From contig JANXZO010000065.1 of assembly GCA_025355465.1 (NCBI GenBank), positions 1 to 43,788 on the forward strand: a stretch of DNA of 43,788 nt, given 5' to 3'. This stretch comes from Bacteroidales bacterium (lineage in GTDB: Bacteria; Bacteroidota; Bacteroidia; Bacteroidales; FEN-979). Every line of letters starts with the position of its first letter. The first letter of the stretch is position 1. Both the position numbers and the translations under genes were made by a program. Positions 1 to 8,509 of this stretch are shown piece by piece. Under the pieces are notes generated by a model that saw nothing but the letters and a program-made list of their open reading frames with translations, was not told the origin of the DNA and ran no database searches.

Positions 1-329
1 GTTTGCATCGCTTTATGAATTATGTGGTTAATAATCATAAAGTTACAAATATTTATCTAACCATCTAACTGAATTTCAATTAGTTATGAACATTCTTTTC
101 AACAAAACACTTCCTTTTTTAAAAATCAAAACAGTTTCTAATAATGTCAAATTATAAGGTTGTTTTCTTCAGCGTATCGCGGAGATAAATAAATGATCCG
201 AATCATGCGTTGCAGTAAGCCTTTAAAGAAAAATGAAAGGATTTGTTAAAAATTGTTAACCCAGTTATTTCAGGCTGATTTGATGTTACATTTGCTTGTT
301 TTTAATTGGTCTAATTTATTTGAAACACG
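1..329. other. Intergenic region upstream of the T6SS operon
   Basis: This AT-rich stretch has no convincing reading frame on either strand. It probably carries the control region of the rightward T6SS operon, since a TAnnTTTG element lies near its right end. Apart from short A/T runs and a GTTAAC palindrome near 256-261, I see no tRNA, no strong hairpin and no repeat. Confidence 0.6.
287..294 (+). promoter_or_regulatory. Putative -7 element of the T6SS operon promoter
   Basis: The octamer TACATTTG matches the Bacteroidota -7 consensus TAnnTTTG exactly. It lies 35 bases before the first ATG of the rightward operon, so transcription would start near 299-300. No clear TTTG-like -33 element sits 19-21 bases upstream, so the call rests on the -7 box and its position. 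Confidence 0.45.
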
Positions 330-893
330 ATGATAAAGGTACCTTTTCCTCACATGGCCCTTAACACAGATGATGTGCCGGGTACTCACTACCGGATGTG
401 GCAAACCTGGGATCAGATAAGAAGTACTGAAAGCCCCGGGCATATTTTAGATTGGGTTGCGCATGTAGCTGCGGTTGATGCACCCGGCGGACGGCTGGAG
501 ACCCTGATCATCAATTGTCATGGTTACGAACGACCGGGCGTTGGGTTGGGCTTTGGACTTTCCCTGGGTTCAGGAATTCAGCGACGCAATACTCCCCTAT
601 TCTCCAAACTTCGCGACAGCAGCGGCAATGCATTGGTGAAAAACATCTGGATCACAGCTTGTGGTACCGCGAGGATATCAATTCCCACACCTGGGGGTTC
701 TCTGCTTGATGGCGACGGAAATCTCTTTTGCTGCGAAATAGCCAAGCAATCGGGAGCCTATGTCACCGCCGCCACCACTTTTCAGGTTGACGATTCCTGG
801 TTCGGAATACCCTATGGTTATATCGACAACTGGGAAGGATTGATCTTAACCTATGGCCCCCTGGGAAATGTGGTATCATTCCGAACCTATTAG
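330..893 (+). CDS. Putative caspase-like (clan CD-like) T6SS-associated protein 1
   Basis: A 187-residue protein with no signal peptide or membrane segment, heading the T6SS operon 81 bases before clpV. I do not recognise a named family. A hydrophobic strand ends in NCHG (His64-Gly65), and a second strand ends in ITACGTAR (Cys111). A His-Gly after one core strand and a Cys after the next, about 47 residues later, is the layout of clan CD cysteine peptidases such as caspases. It is clearly homologous to the protein at 8510-9181. They share MWxxWD, VAHV, APGGRLExLIINCHG, PLF, ACxxAR, DGNxF and a C-terminal EGLxLxYGP block. Residues 69-85 are a glycine-rich insertion absent from the paralogue. 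A T6SS cargo or effector role is inferred from context; peptidase activity is inferred from motifs only. A non-enzymatic structural role is the main alternative. Confidence 0.5.
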   Translation: MIKVPFPHMALNTDDVPGTHYRMWQTWDQIRSTESPGHILDWVAHVAAVDAPGGRLETLIINCHGYERPGVGLGFGLSLGSGIQRRNTPLFSKLRDSSGNALVKNIWITACGTARISIPTPGGSLLDGDGNLFCCEIAKQSGAYVTAATTFQVDDSWFGIPYGYIDNWEGLILTYGPLGNVVSFRTY

Positions 894-974
894 TCCCCGC
901 CTGTAATGGTTTCAGCAGGATTGTCTCAGAAAATAGATTTTCTAATCACGCTCCACTCCAAACATTAAAAATTT

Positions 975-3470
975 ATGGATTCGAATTCGCTTTCCGGCTT
1001 TAACGATGATTTGAAAAAGGTAGTAGGTATTGCCCAATCGCTGGCAAAAGAGTTCTCGAATGAAAAATTCTCTCCGGCCCACCTCCTCAAAGCACTGCTT
1101 CATAAAGAGATCGGCCTCAGAACTTTTATCGAATCCATGGGAAAGGATGTTTACTACATGGATGAGTGGGCGGAAGTGAGGATCGAATCTCTGCCCAAAA
1201 CCGGAAAGGTGAAGGAACAGCCTGTTGCAGATGAACTTGTTCAGGCCTCCATTCAGGAAGCCGACAACATTCGTATTAAACTCTCAAAAGACAACATTGA
1301 CCCGGTCTGTATGCTCGCTTCCTTATGCACAGCGGGCGTTGGCTTTACCTATGAGCAGCTGAAGACCTTCCCGTTGAACCAGCAGGAAATTCTGACTGCA
1401 CTGATTGAACAAAGGGACCTGTCGGATGCCATCGCTCCGGTTGGCAAAGAGGAAGGGAAGCCGGGAACCGGGGAGGCGAAGCGAAATGCTTTGTTGAAAT
1501 TTTGCATCGACAAGACCGGTCTTGCCAGGCAGGGCAAACTGGATCCCGTGGTCGGACGCGACCGTGAAATCCGTATGATCTCGGAGATTTTGGGTCGACG
1601 GAGCAAACCCAATGTGCTGATTATCGGAGATCCCGGGGTGGGCAAGACTTCTGTTGTGAACGGTTTCACCCAATCTATCGTTGCGGGAAAAATACCTGGA
1701 AACCTTAAGGAAGCCATGGTTTTCGAGCTCGACTTTGGAGCGCTCATCGCAGGAGCCAGCTACAAGGGGGAGGTGGAAGACCGTCTTAAAAGTATCATCA
1801 AAGAGATTGAGCAATTTGAAAGAGCCATCCTCTTTATTGACGAGATACATACACTGCTTGACAAGCAGGCAGGAGCATCGGGGGCCGCCAACCTCCTCAA
1901 ACCTGAGCTTGCCCGGGGTGTTCTGACCATCATCGGAACTACCTCCATCGATAATTATACAAAATTTATAGAGACCGACGAAGCCTTCAGCCGACAGTTT
2001 GAGATCGTAAAGGTTGATGAACCTTCTGAGGATGTGGCGGCGAGGATGCTCAGCTACATTATCCCCGTTTATGAAAAGCATCATTCGCTCTCAGTTGATC
2101 CGACGGTTGCTGCCGAAGCCATCCGTCTTTCAAAGCGTTTCATGAAAGAGCGTAGCCTGCCCGATTCAGCCATCGACCTCATCGACCGCACCATGGCCGG
2201 TGTGCGGATGATGAAAGACACCTCGGCCACTGAACTTGAAGGGCTTAAACAAGCAATTGAACAGGTTAAAGCCAAACAACCGGAGATCAGCCGCGACGAA
2301 CTGCTCAGGGAGTTAAAATGGCTCCATTCCCAGATGAAGAACAAGCTTTCCCCTGTCCTACTGGGGCAATTGTCAGATGAGACCGATCTCGACCAGACCG
2401 AAGACCCTGCTGAACTGCTTGCCCAGCTTGAACTAAGGTTGAAGCAGCTTGAAGAGATTGCCGGACGGGTTAAAGAGATGGTTGAAACCGCCGATGTGGC
2501 TGCAGTAGTTTCCAATAAAACAGGCATCCCGATCGGGAAGGTGCAAACCCAGGAGCGTGACCGCTTGATGAACATGGAAGAGCAGTTACGCAAGCGGGTG
2601 ATCGGACAGGATCATTGCATAAAAAGCATTGCAGAGGCCATCCTCGAATCACGGTCAGGGCTCAGCAAAGCAGGACAACCCATCGGATCATTTTTCTTCC
2701 TGGGGCCGACCGGTACGGGAAAGACCGAACTGGCCAAATCGCTTGCAGAATTTCTCTTTCAGGATGAAACGATGATGATTCGGTTCGACATGTCGGAATT
2801 CAAGGAAGAACATTCGGCAGCATTGCTTTACGGCGCACCTCCGGGGTATGTGGGTTATGAGGAGGGAGGTTTGCTGGTGAACAAGATCAGGCAGCAACCC
2901 TATTCGGTGGTTCTTTTCGATGAAATTGAGAAGGCACATGCCTCTGTTTTCGATATTTTCCTTCAGATCCTGGATGAGGGGAAGCTCCATGACAGACTGG
3001 GGAAGGAGGGAGATTTCAGCAATGCCGTGATTCTGTTCACATCCAATATCGGCAGTGATTTTATCGTTGACTCCTTTGCAAAAGATCAGATCCCGCCTTC
3101 GAACGAACTAATGGAGATCATGACACGGTATTTTCGACCGGAATTCCTTGGCAGGTTAACGGAGATCGTTCCCTTTGCCCCGATCAACGAAAAGAACATC
3201 GTAAAAATATTTAACATCCATTTGAAGAACCTGCTGAAATCACTGGATCTCCAGGGAATCCAGCTACAGATCGACGACCCTGCGCGGAAAATCCTTGCCA
3301 TGTCGGGATTTACACCGAAATATGGGGCACGGCCGATTATCGGGATCATTCGAAGTAAGCTTCGCAGACCCCTTTCCAAAATGATCATTTCGGGCGAAAT
3401 AGGCCGTGGTTCAATTGTTAGTTTGATAACAGATGAAAAAGGTGAAATTATTTGGAAAACAACTCATTAA
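975..3470 (+). CDS. clpV: TssH/ClpV, T6SS sheath-recycling AAA+ ATPase
   Basis: An 831-residue Clp/Hsp100-type hexameric ATPase that disassembles the contracted TssB-TssC sheath in the cytoplasm so that it can be reused. The N-terminal Clp-N region (about 10-150) is followed by AAA+ domain 1, with Walker A GDPGVGKT at 218-225 and Walker B ending in Asp289-Glu290. A coiled middle region follows at about 440-520. AAA+ domain 2 has Walker A GPTGTGKT at 577-584 and Walker B ending in Asp649-Glu650. A ClpB-type C-terminal D2-small domain ends the protein. Length fits ClpV rather than a truncated Clp. Its place immediately before tssB and tssC separates it from housekeeping ClpB or ClpC. Both nucleotide sites look intact. 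Confidence 0.93.
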   Translation: MDSNSLSGFNDDLKKVVGIAQSLAKEFSNEKFSPAHLLKALLHKEIGLRTFIESMGKDVYYMDEWAEVRIESLPKTGKVKEQPVADELVQASIQEADNIRIKLSKDNIDPVCMLASLCTAGVGFTYEQLKTFPLNQQEILTALIEQRDLSDAIAPVGKEEGKPGTGEAKRNALLKFCIDKTGLARQGKLDPVVGRDREIRMISEILGRRSKPNVLIIGDPGVGKTSVVNGFTQSIVAGKIPGNLKEAMVFELDFGALIAGASYKGEVEDRLKSIIKEIEQFERAILFIDEIHTLLDKQAGASGAANLLKPELARGVLTIIGTTSIDNYTKFIETDEAFSRQFEIVKVDEPSEDVAARMLSYIIPVYEKHHSLSVDPTVAAEAIRLSKRFMKERSLPDSAIDLIDRTMAGVRMMKDTSATELEGLKQAIEQVKAKQPEISRDELLRELKWLHSQMKNKLSPVLLGQLSDETDLDQTEDPAELLAQLELRLKQLEEIAGRVKEMVETADVAAVVSNKTGIPIGKVQTQERDRLMNMEEQLRKRVIGQDHCIKSIAEAILESRSGLSKAGQPIGSFFFLGPTGTGKTELAKSLAEFLFQDETMMIRFDMSEFKEEHSAALLYGAPPGYVGYEEGGLLVNKIRQQPYSVVLFDEIEKAHASVFDIFLQILDEGKLHDRLGKEGDFSNAVILFTSNIGSDFIVDSFAKDQIPPSNELMEIMTRYFRPEFLGRLTEIVPFAPINEKNIVKIFNIHLKNLLKSLDLQGIQLQIDDPARKILAMSGFTPKYGARPIIGIIRSKLRRPLSKMIISGEIGRGSIVSLITDEKGEIIWKTTH

Positions 3471-3533
3471 TACTGTAACTTTATCCGATGAAAATCAATT
3501 CAACGGTCGTTCAATAAATTAACATTCAAAATT

Positions 3534-3977
3534 ATGCAAACATACGGTATCGGTGGAACTGAAGTGAAAGGTGATGTCAGCGAATCCATCAGTGAAATTC
3601 AGCAAAACAGGACCTTGCTGATAGAGAAACTGACTTCAGACGCACCAGTTAAACCCGAGATAGTTCAGGGTCTGACCAGGATTGAGGAAGTTTTTGAAAA
3701 ATTCAAGCCTCAAAAGGAGTTGGAATTTCAGGATAGTGAAGGTGTAACAAGGCAGGAGACCCTTAACTTCACAGGTCTTTCTGATTTCGGGGTAAAAGGG
3801 ATCACAGCGCAAAGTGAATTTCTTCAGAACCTGACTATGCAGAAAGAACAACTGCAAAAAATCATCAAGCAGCTGAAGAGTAACAAAATGATGCGCAAGG
3901 CGCTTGAAAATCCTGACACACGGCAAGCGCTTCTCAACTCGATTTATGCCATGATCAAGGAGGTTGAACAGGCCTGA
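3534..3977 (+). CDS. tssB: TssB, T6SS contractile sheath small subunit
   Basis: A 147-residue protein matching the short T6SSiii form of TssB (VipA type). It pairs with TssC to build the cytoplasmic contractile sheath around the Hcp tube. The N-terminal part (MQTYGIGGTEV) and the charged helical C-terminal half (about 95-147) look like the family. It sits 63 bases after clpV and 55 bases before tssC in the same operon. The assignment relies on the sequence pattern plus position between clpV and tssC; no catalytic residues are expected. Confidence 0.88.
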   Translation: MQTYGIGGTEVKGDVSESISEIQQNRTLLIEKLTSDAPVKPEIVQGLTRIEEVFEKFKPQKELEFQDSEGVTRQETLNFTGLSDFGVKGITAQSEFLQNLTMQKEQLQKIIKQLKSNKMMRKALENPDTRQALLNSIYAMIKEVEQA

Positions 3978-4032
3978 CAAGGCAATTGATCCTTTCTCTG
4001 TATCGCAATGTTAACCCGTTAATCTGAAATCC

Positions 4033-5421
4033 ATGGATTCCCAAGAAAAACAAGAACAAAATATTGAACAGTTTAAAGAAAAGGTAGCCTCGGACCTGAA
4101 ACAAATATCAAAGCCTGAAGAGTTGTTGCAATCAAGCATCGATAAAATGGCCGGTGTTGGTGGCTTCGATCTGTTGGAGGCGGCCATCGAAGGGGTACAG
4201 AACCTCAACCCGGAGCGGAAAGCACGCAAAAAAATTTTCATGGCAGAGGCTGCCAAGAAAAAGGAGCGGGAAGATCTGAAAAAGGTTTTGGAACTCTGGG
4301 CAGCTGTGTTACAATCATCGGAAAGTGTTTCCGACATGATTGAAAACAGCGAAAAAACTGCCATTGTAGCTGAAAAAACCCTGAAGAAAAATCTTGCCAA
4401 TGCAGTGGAGGAGACACGGGAGCTGGAGAAATCATACCGGTCGGTTGCTCTCTTTTTCAAAAATACGGGGCAGGATAAAATTAAAAATCTTGCTGTACTG
4501 AATGCTTCCCCGGAGCAGATTAAAGATCTCGACGACACCCGTTTTATTGATGCGGTAAATGCAGAGATTGTTAACAATTTCGACCGCCTCGACTTGCGGA
4601 ACAATTACAGCATGCTGGTGGTTCCGGGGTATCTCGGCTCCAACATGGTTGTTGAAAAGTGGGCCAAGATGGCCTATGACAACAAAGTGATGATGATCAC
4701 CGATTTCGAACATCTTGACAATCCTGATGATGCCATGGAGATGTTTGAAAGTGCAAACCTTACCGGTGGCGATGCATACCGTTCGAATGTTATGATGACC
4801 TGTAACTGGCTCGTTGGAAGAAAGAAATTCGCAGAGATCGGAGAGGAAGAGGAGTTGTTCATCCCTCCCTCCACTGCCCTGGCCGGAACCATTTACAATA
4901 CACTTATGTCTCAGGTTGCTGCCGGCAAGAAACATGGCGGCTTAAGCGAAGTGGAAGGCGTTAAATTCGACCTGAAAAAGAGCGAGATTGCAAGTCTGGA
5001 AAAACTCGGCCTGGTACCCATGGTAAATGAATATGGAAAGGTAATGGCCTTCTCTGCAAAGACCCTTTTCAGCGGTGATAACCTCGGTCTGCAAACTTAC
5101 TCAGTAGTGCGGGTCTTCGATTACGTAACAAAAGTTCTGATGGATTTCCTTAACCGTCGGGCATTTGAAAACTTCAATGTGAAGACGAAAAAGGAGATTC
5201 AGACGCAAATCATCCGGTTCCTCGACAGCATCACTGGCCCTGGTAAATTAATTGAAAGTTTTACCATCAAACGTTTTGACCAGGATCCGGTACAAAAAGA
5301 CCGAATTTACCTTGATATCAGCATGAAACCATATTTTCCAGCCAAGAACTTCATGATCAAGATGGATGGTCAGAAGGGCGACGACGGGAACGATTGGGAC
5401 TCAAAATATGAACAAGCGTAA
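4033..5421 (+). CDS. tssC: TssC, T6SS contractile sheath large subunit
   Basis: A 462-residue sheath protein of the Bacteroidota TssC family (VipB type). Residues 1-150 are charged and largely helical. The remainder is the conserved sheath domain, including the stretch NNYSMLVVPGYLGSNMV around 195-210. It assembles with TssB into the sheath whose contraction drives the Hcp tube, VgrG and PAAR out of the cell. The length is usual for T6SSiii TssC. The gene follows tssB and precedes hcp with a 47-base gap, the usual order for Bacteroidota loci. Confidence 0.92.
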   Translation: MDSQEKQEQNIEQFKEKVASDLKQISKPEELLQSSIDKMAGVGGFDLLEAAIEGVQNLNPERKARKKIFMAEAAKKKEREDLKKVLELWAAVLQSSESVSDMIENSEKTAIVAEKTLKKNLANAVEETRELEKSYRSVALFFKNTGQDKIKNLAVLNASPEQIKDLDDTRFIDAVNAEIVNNFDRLDLRNNYSMLVVPGYLGSNMVVEKWAKMAYDNKVMMITDFEHLDNPDDAMEMFESANLTGGDAYRSNVMMTCNWLVGRKKFAEIGEEEELFIPPSTALAGTIYNTLMSQVAAGKKHGGLSEVEGVKFDLKKSEIASLEKLGLVPMVNEYGKVMAFSAKTLFSGDNLGLQTYSVVRVFDYVTKVLMDFLNRRAFENFNVKTKKEIQTQIIRFLDSITGPGKLIESFTIKRFDQDPVQKDRIYLDISMKPYFPAKNFMIKMDGQKGDDGNDWDSKYEQA

Positions 5422-5468
5422 TTTTCCACACCCAATTATTGATTACCTAACCTTTAAACTGAAACAAC

Positions 5469-5849
5469 ATGTCATTCAAAGCAACATTAACGGTAGGCGG
5501 AACCGATTATCCGGTACTTAGCTGTTCATATGGTCTGCACCAGTCAGTTGATGGGAGCGGACGACCCACTTCAGAAACCAAATCCAGCGATATTAATCTG
5601 GTCATCGAGTCCAACGAAGATACCTCACTGCTCGAATGGGCTTGCGATAGCTACGGAAAGAAAGACGGCTCGATCGTGTTCAACAAGATCGATCAGGATC
5701 AGAAGATGAAGCAGCTTGATTTCACCGATGGTTATATTACCAGCTATGCAGAATCGTTTGGTGGCGACACCATGATGATGAGTATATCCATCTCTGCACG
5801 AACAGTGAAAGTGGGCAATGCAGAAATTGACAACGGCTGGCCGACATAG
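5469..5849 (+). CDS. tssD: Hcp (TssD), T6SS tube protein
   Basis: A 126-residue beta-rich protein of the T6SSiii TssD family. Its opening MSFKATLTVGGTDYPVLSCSY and the block with Asp-Ile-Asn-Leu-Val-Ile are typical of Bacteroidota Hcp. Hexameric rings of Hcp stack to form the inner tube that is propelled by sheath contraction and can carry small cargo. It is followed at once by a long inverted repeat (5867-5911) that may set its output above the downstream spike genes. A second, divergent Hcp-like gene lies 86 bases downstream; this one is the likelier bulk tube subunit because it fits the canonical family better. Confidence 0.92.
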   Translation: MSFKATLTVGGTDYPVLSCSYGLHQSVDGSGRPTSETKSSDINLVIESNEDTSLLEWACDSYGKKDGSIVFNKIDQDQKMKQLDFTDGYITSYAESFGGDTMMMSISISARTVKVGNAEIDNGWPT

Positions 5850-5866
5850 ACCTATTTGGCAACAAC

Positions 5867-5911
5867 AAGAGAGGTGAATGAAAAAGAAATTCTTCTCCAT
5901 TTACCTCTCTT
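5867..5911 (+). promoter_or_regulatory. 14-bp inverted repeat after hcp, possible attenuator or mRNA stabiliser
   Basis: The arms at 5867-5880 and 5898-5911 pair over 14 base pairs with one G-U wobble, around a 17-base loop that itself contains AGAAATTCT. The hairpin starts 18 bases after the hcp stop. It is not followed by a clear T-run, so it is not a standard terminator. A partial terminator or 3'-end protecting stem would let hcp be expressed well above hcp2, vgrG and PAAR, which are needed in far fewer copies. Confidence 0.6.
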
Positions 5912-5935
5912 CATTCCTTAAAAACCAGGAATTAT

Positions 5936-6346
5936 ATGGCGTTTTCAGCAAAACTTCACCTTGAAGGTCACAGCCAGGAGGATCAGGGGCTTGGTCTAAC
6001 GGCTTGCAGTTTCACATTTTCGCAAACCATCGACCAGCGTGGTATGGTAATATCGCGGGTAAATGGGGGACTGATAAAGATGACAATGCATAACATAAAC
6101 GATTACGATATCGTATTATGGATGTTTAACCAAAGTTCTACGAAGAACGGAAAAATTGTCCTCTCGTCGGGCATGCAGGAGAACCAATCTTTTCAAACGA
6201 TTAAGTTCAAGGATGGGTTGCTGGTCATGCTTCACCAGGAATTTTCAGATGATTCGGAAGTGTCCCTGGAACTCTCTGTCTCCTGCAGGGAGATTGAGAT
6301 TGCCGGTGCCACATTCTTTAACATCTGGCAGGCCGAAGGATCATAA
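5936..6346 (+). CDS. Second Hcp/TssD-like protein
   Basis: A 136-residue protein with the size and beta-strand pattern of T6SSiii TssD, but diverged from the adjacent hcp. It opens with MAFSAKLHLEGHSQ and has a conserved-looking middle around NDYDIVLWMF. It ends in a short extension, AGATFFNIWQAEGS. It lies between hcp and vgrG, 25 bases before vgrG. It could be a specialised tube-cap or adaptor ring, an Hcp that carries a particular cargo, or a minor tube subunit. Homology to Hcp is supported by the pattern and location; the special role is inference. Confidence 0.75.
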   Translation: MAFSAKLHLEGHSQEDQGLGLTACSFTFSQTIDQRGMVISRVNGGLIKMTMHNINDYDIVLWMFNQSSTKNGKIVLSSGMQENQSFQTIKFKDGLLVMLHQEFSDDSEVSLELSVSCREIEIAGATFFNIWQAEGS

Positions 6347-6371
6347 AAATCACTAATCTCCCTGACTGACA

Positions 6372-8189
6372 ATGGCATTTGCATCAAAGATCACCATTGA
6401 AATTGGCGGCACCAAGTTAAACGATTTCCTGAGCCTGGGATTATCTCAAAGCATGTTTGGCCCCCATGATTTTCAGCTTGTTGTGCGCAGGGATGCGTTT
6501 GAACAGCAGGATGATTCACCCCTTCAGAAGGCTGTTGACAAAATCGGTGCAGTGATCACCATTCTGATCGAAGGTGTAAATTCCGGGGTAAATACCAGTG
6601 ACCTTTATTTTAAGGGCATCATCACCGAGGTAAGTACCCGGGAATCTACTCATAACCAACAGATCATTTTCAAAGGACAAAGTCCTGATACCTTGCTTGA
6701 AGGTTTTCCTGCCTGCCGGTCTTTCGAAAACATGACGCTCAAACAAATTGCAGAGGAGGTCGTAAATCCTTATCCCAGCGACCTCATCAACCTTCGCTCA
6801 AATCCTGACGACACCAATCAATACCCTTTCCTGGTTCAGTACAAAGAGACCAACCGACAGTTTCTCCGCCGCCTTTCCGAAGCATTCGGCGAATGGCTTT
6901 TTTATGATGGCCGAAATTTCATCTTTGGCTCCTTTCAGAAAGACAAGATCAAAGGAACGCTTGGAATTAATGTTACCGACCTTGATTTAAAAGCAAAAAT
7001 GGCGGCAGTCGGGTTTGAGCACATCAATTATAATTATGGCAATTATACAGTTTACGGCGTAAGATCAGATCAATACGACATCTCCGGTGAACTGAACGCG
7101 ATCGGTAAAAAGGTGTACGATCAATCAAAGAAGAGTTTCCCCGAATCCCCCCATTTTTATTTTCCGAATGTTATCGCAAAGGATGACGGAACGGTCGTTA
7201 AGAAAACCACAAGTATTACGGAACGGGAGAAACAGGCCATAGGAACCCGGATGGTTACCCTGGCAGGAAGCAGCCATGAAATTCTGAAAATCGGGAACGT
7301 TTTGCAGGTCAAAACCCTCAACGAAACAGGTAACAGGGAAACCGATGCCGGGGACTACCTGATAACCGGGCTGCGTCATACCATTGATAACACCATGAAC
7401 TACCACAATAATTTTACAGCCATTCCTGCAGAATCTGCCATCACACCAAATGCAGCGGTAAATTCAATGGCTGTTTCCGAAACACAATTTGCGCAGGTCA
7501 TCGACAACAAAGACCCCGACAAGATGGGTCGGGTCAAGGTGAGATTTTTCTGGCAATTGTCCAACCAATCATCTCCCTGGCTCCGCATTGCCCAACCGCA
7601 TGCAGGTAAAGAAACTGGTTTTCATTTCCTGCCTGAGATCAATGAAGAGGTAGTTGTTGGATTTGAAGGAGGAAACCCGCAGCGGCCTTTTGTGATGGGA
7701 TCAATGTTTTCAAGCAATTCAAAACCAGACAAAGGTTGGGAAAGCAACAACAATGATTTCAAAGTCATTCGTTCACGCAGCGGGCATACCATCGAATTTA
7801 ATGATTCTCAGGGCAATGAAATGCTTACTATCTACAACCCCACCAAAGATTCCGAGTCCAATAAGATCGTTCTTTCGATGAACCCTGCCTCCATTTCAAT
7901 CTATTCAAAGGGAGATATTTCGTTTGAGTCAGGAGGAGATATCAAGCTTAAAGCCTCGAACAAAATATCACTTAAAACAGATAGTGGCGACATCACTGTT
8001 GATGCCGGACAAGCGGTTAAGCTATCCGGAACGTCAGGAATGTCCATTGATGGAACACCCAATGTTGATATTTCCGGCACCAACGTTTCCATCAAGGCTG
8101 ACGGACAACTAAAAGCAGAAGGTGCGATGGCGGAGCTCAATGGCAGTGCCACAGTTCAGATTCAGGGTGCAATGGTCAAGATAAACTAA
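6372..8189 (+). CDS. vgrG: VgrG (TssI), T6SS spike protein
   Basis: A 605-residue trimeric spike protein that caps the Hcp tube and bears the PAAR tip. Residues 1 to about 365 are the gp27-like hub. About 370-450 is the gp5-type OB-fold, with the block DNKDPDKMGRVKVRFFWQ. The C-terminal part (about 460-605) is a repetitive beta-helix needle rich in short strand repeats such as ISLKTDSGDITVD. It ends soon after the needle, with no extra toxin domain, so any effector must be separate and probably binds through PAAR, Hcp or the needle tip. PAAR follows after 10 bases. Confidence 0.95.
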   Translation: MAFASKITIEIGGTKLNDFLSLGLSQSMFGPHDFQLVVRRDAFEQQDDSPLQKAVDKIGAVITILIEGVNSGVNTSDLYFKGIITEVSTRESTHNQQIIFKGQSPDTLLEGFPACRSFENMTLKQIAEEVVNPYPSDLINLRSNPDDTNQYPFLVQYKETNRQFLRRLSEAFGEWLFYDGRNFIFGSFQKDKIKGTLGINVTDLDLKAKMAAVGFEHINYNYGNYTVYGVRSDQYDISGELNAIGKKVYDQSKKSFPESPHFYFPNVIAKDDGTVVKKTTSITEREKQAIGTRMVTLAGSSHEILKIGNVLQVKTLNETGNRETDAGDYLITGLRHTIDNTMNYHNNFTAIPAESAITPNAAVNSMAVSETQFAQVIDNKDPDKMGRVKVRFFWQLSNQSSPWLRIAQPHAGKETGFHFLPEINEEVVVGFEGGNPQRPFVMGSMFSSNSKPDKGWESNNNDFKVIRSRSGHTIEFNDSQGNEMLTIYNPTKDSESNKIVLSMNPASISIYSKGDISFESGGDIKLKASNKISLKTDSGDITVDAGQAVKLSGTSGMSIDGTPNVDISGTNVSIKADGQLKAEGAMAELNGSATVQIQGAMVKIN

Positions 8190-8199
8190 ACAATACATT

Positions 8200-8490
8200 A
8201 TGCCTCCAGCTGCAAGAATTGGCGATATGCATGTGTGTCCGATGGTGACCGGGGTTGTACCCCATGTGGGAGGACCGATCATGCCGCCAGGGAATCCTAC
8301 TGTCCTCATTGGCGGAGTGCCAGCCGCATGTGCCACCGATATGGTTACCTGCACGGGGCCACCGGATGTAATCCTCATGGGCTCTGCCACTGTTTATATT
8401 GGTGGGAAAATGGCTGCCCGAATGGGTGATCCGACAGCACACGGCGGCAGTATCATACTGGGTTGCCCTACTGTGATGATTGGTCCGTAA
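8200..8490 (+). CDS. PAAR-domain spike-tip protein
   Basis: A 96-residue stand-alone PAAR protein that forms the sharp metal-binding tip on the VgrG trimer. Three PAAR-type Gly-Asp/Pro-rich repeats are visible, beginning ARIGDMHVCP, with AARMGDPTAHGG near the end. Likely zinc ligands are His11, His22, Cys51 and His81; this is inferred from position and from the family's usual 3-His/1-Cys site. There is no fused C-terminal toxin. The gene immediately after it, at 8510, encodes the second caspase-like protein, the classical place for a PAAR-dependent effector. Confidence 0.93.
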   Translation: MPPAARIGDMHVCPMVTGVVPHVGGPIMPPGNPTVLIGGVPAACATDMVTCTGPPDVILMGSATVYIGGKMAARMGDPTAHGGSIILGCPTVMIGP

Positions 8491-8509
8491 ATCCTTGAAA
8501 GGAAAAATT

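Noticed and set aside
928-943. Short inverted repeat between caspase-like gene 1 and clpV as a terminator
   Set aside because: The seven-base arms are almost all A and T with only two bases between them, and no T-run follows.
1323-2084. A long open frame on the minus strand inside clpV
   Set aside because: It is antisense to a highly conserved AAA+ gene, has no recognisable motif and no promoter. Its openness follows from the codon use of clpV.
8480-8509. Earlier TTG start for caspase-like protein 2
   Set aside because: It would overlap the end of the PAAR gene and add a basic stretch not seen in the paralogue. The ATG at 8510 has an A-rich upstream sequence and aligns better.
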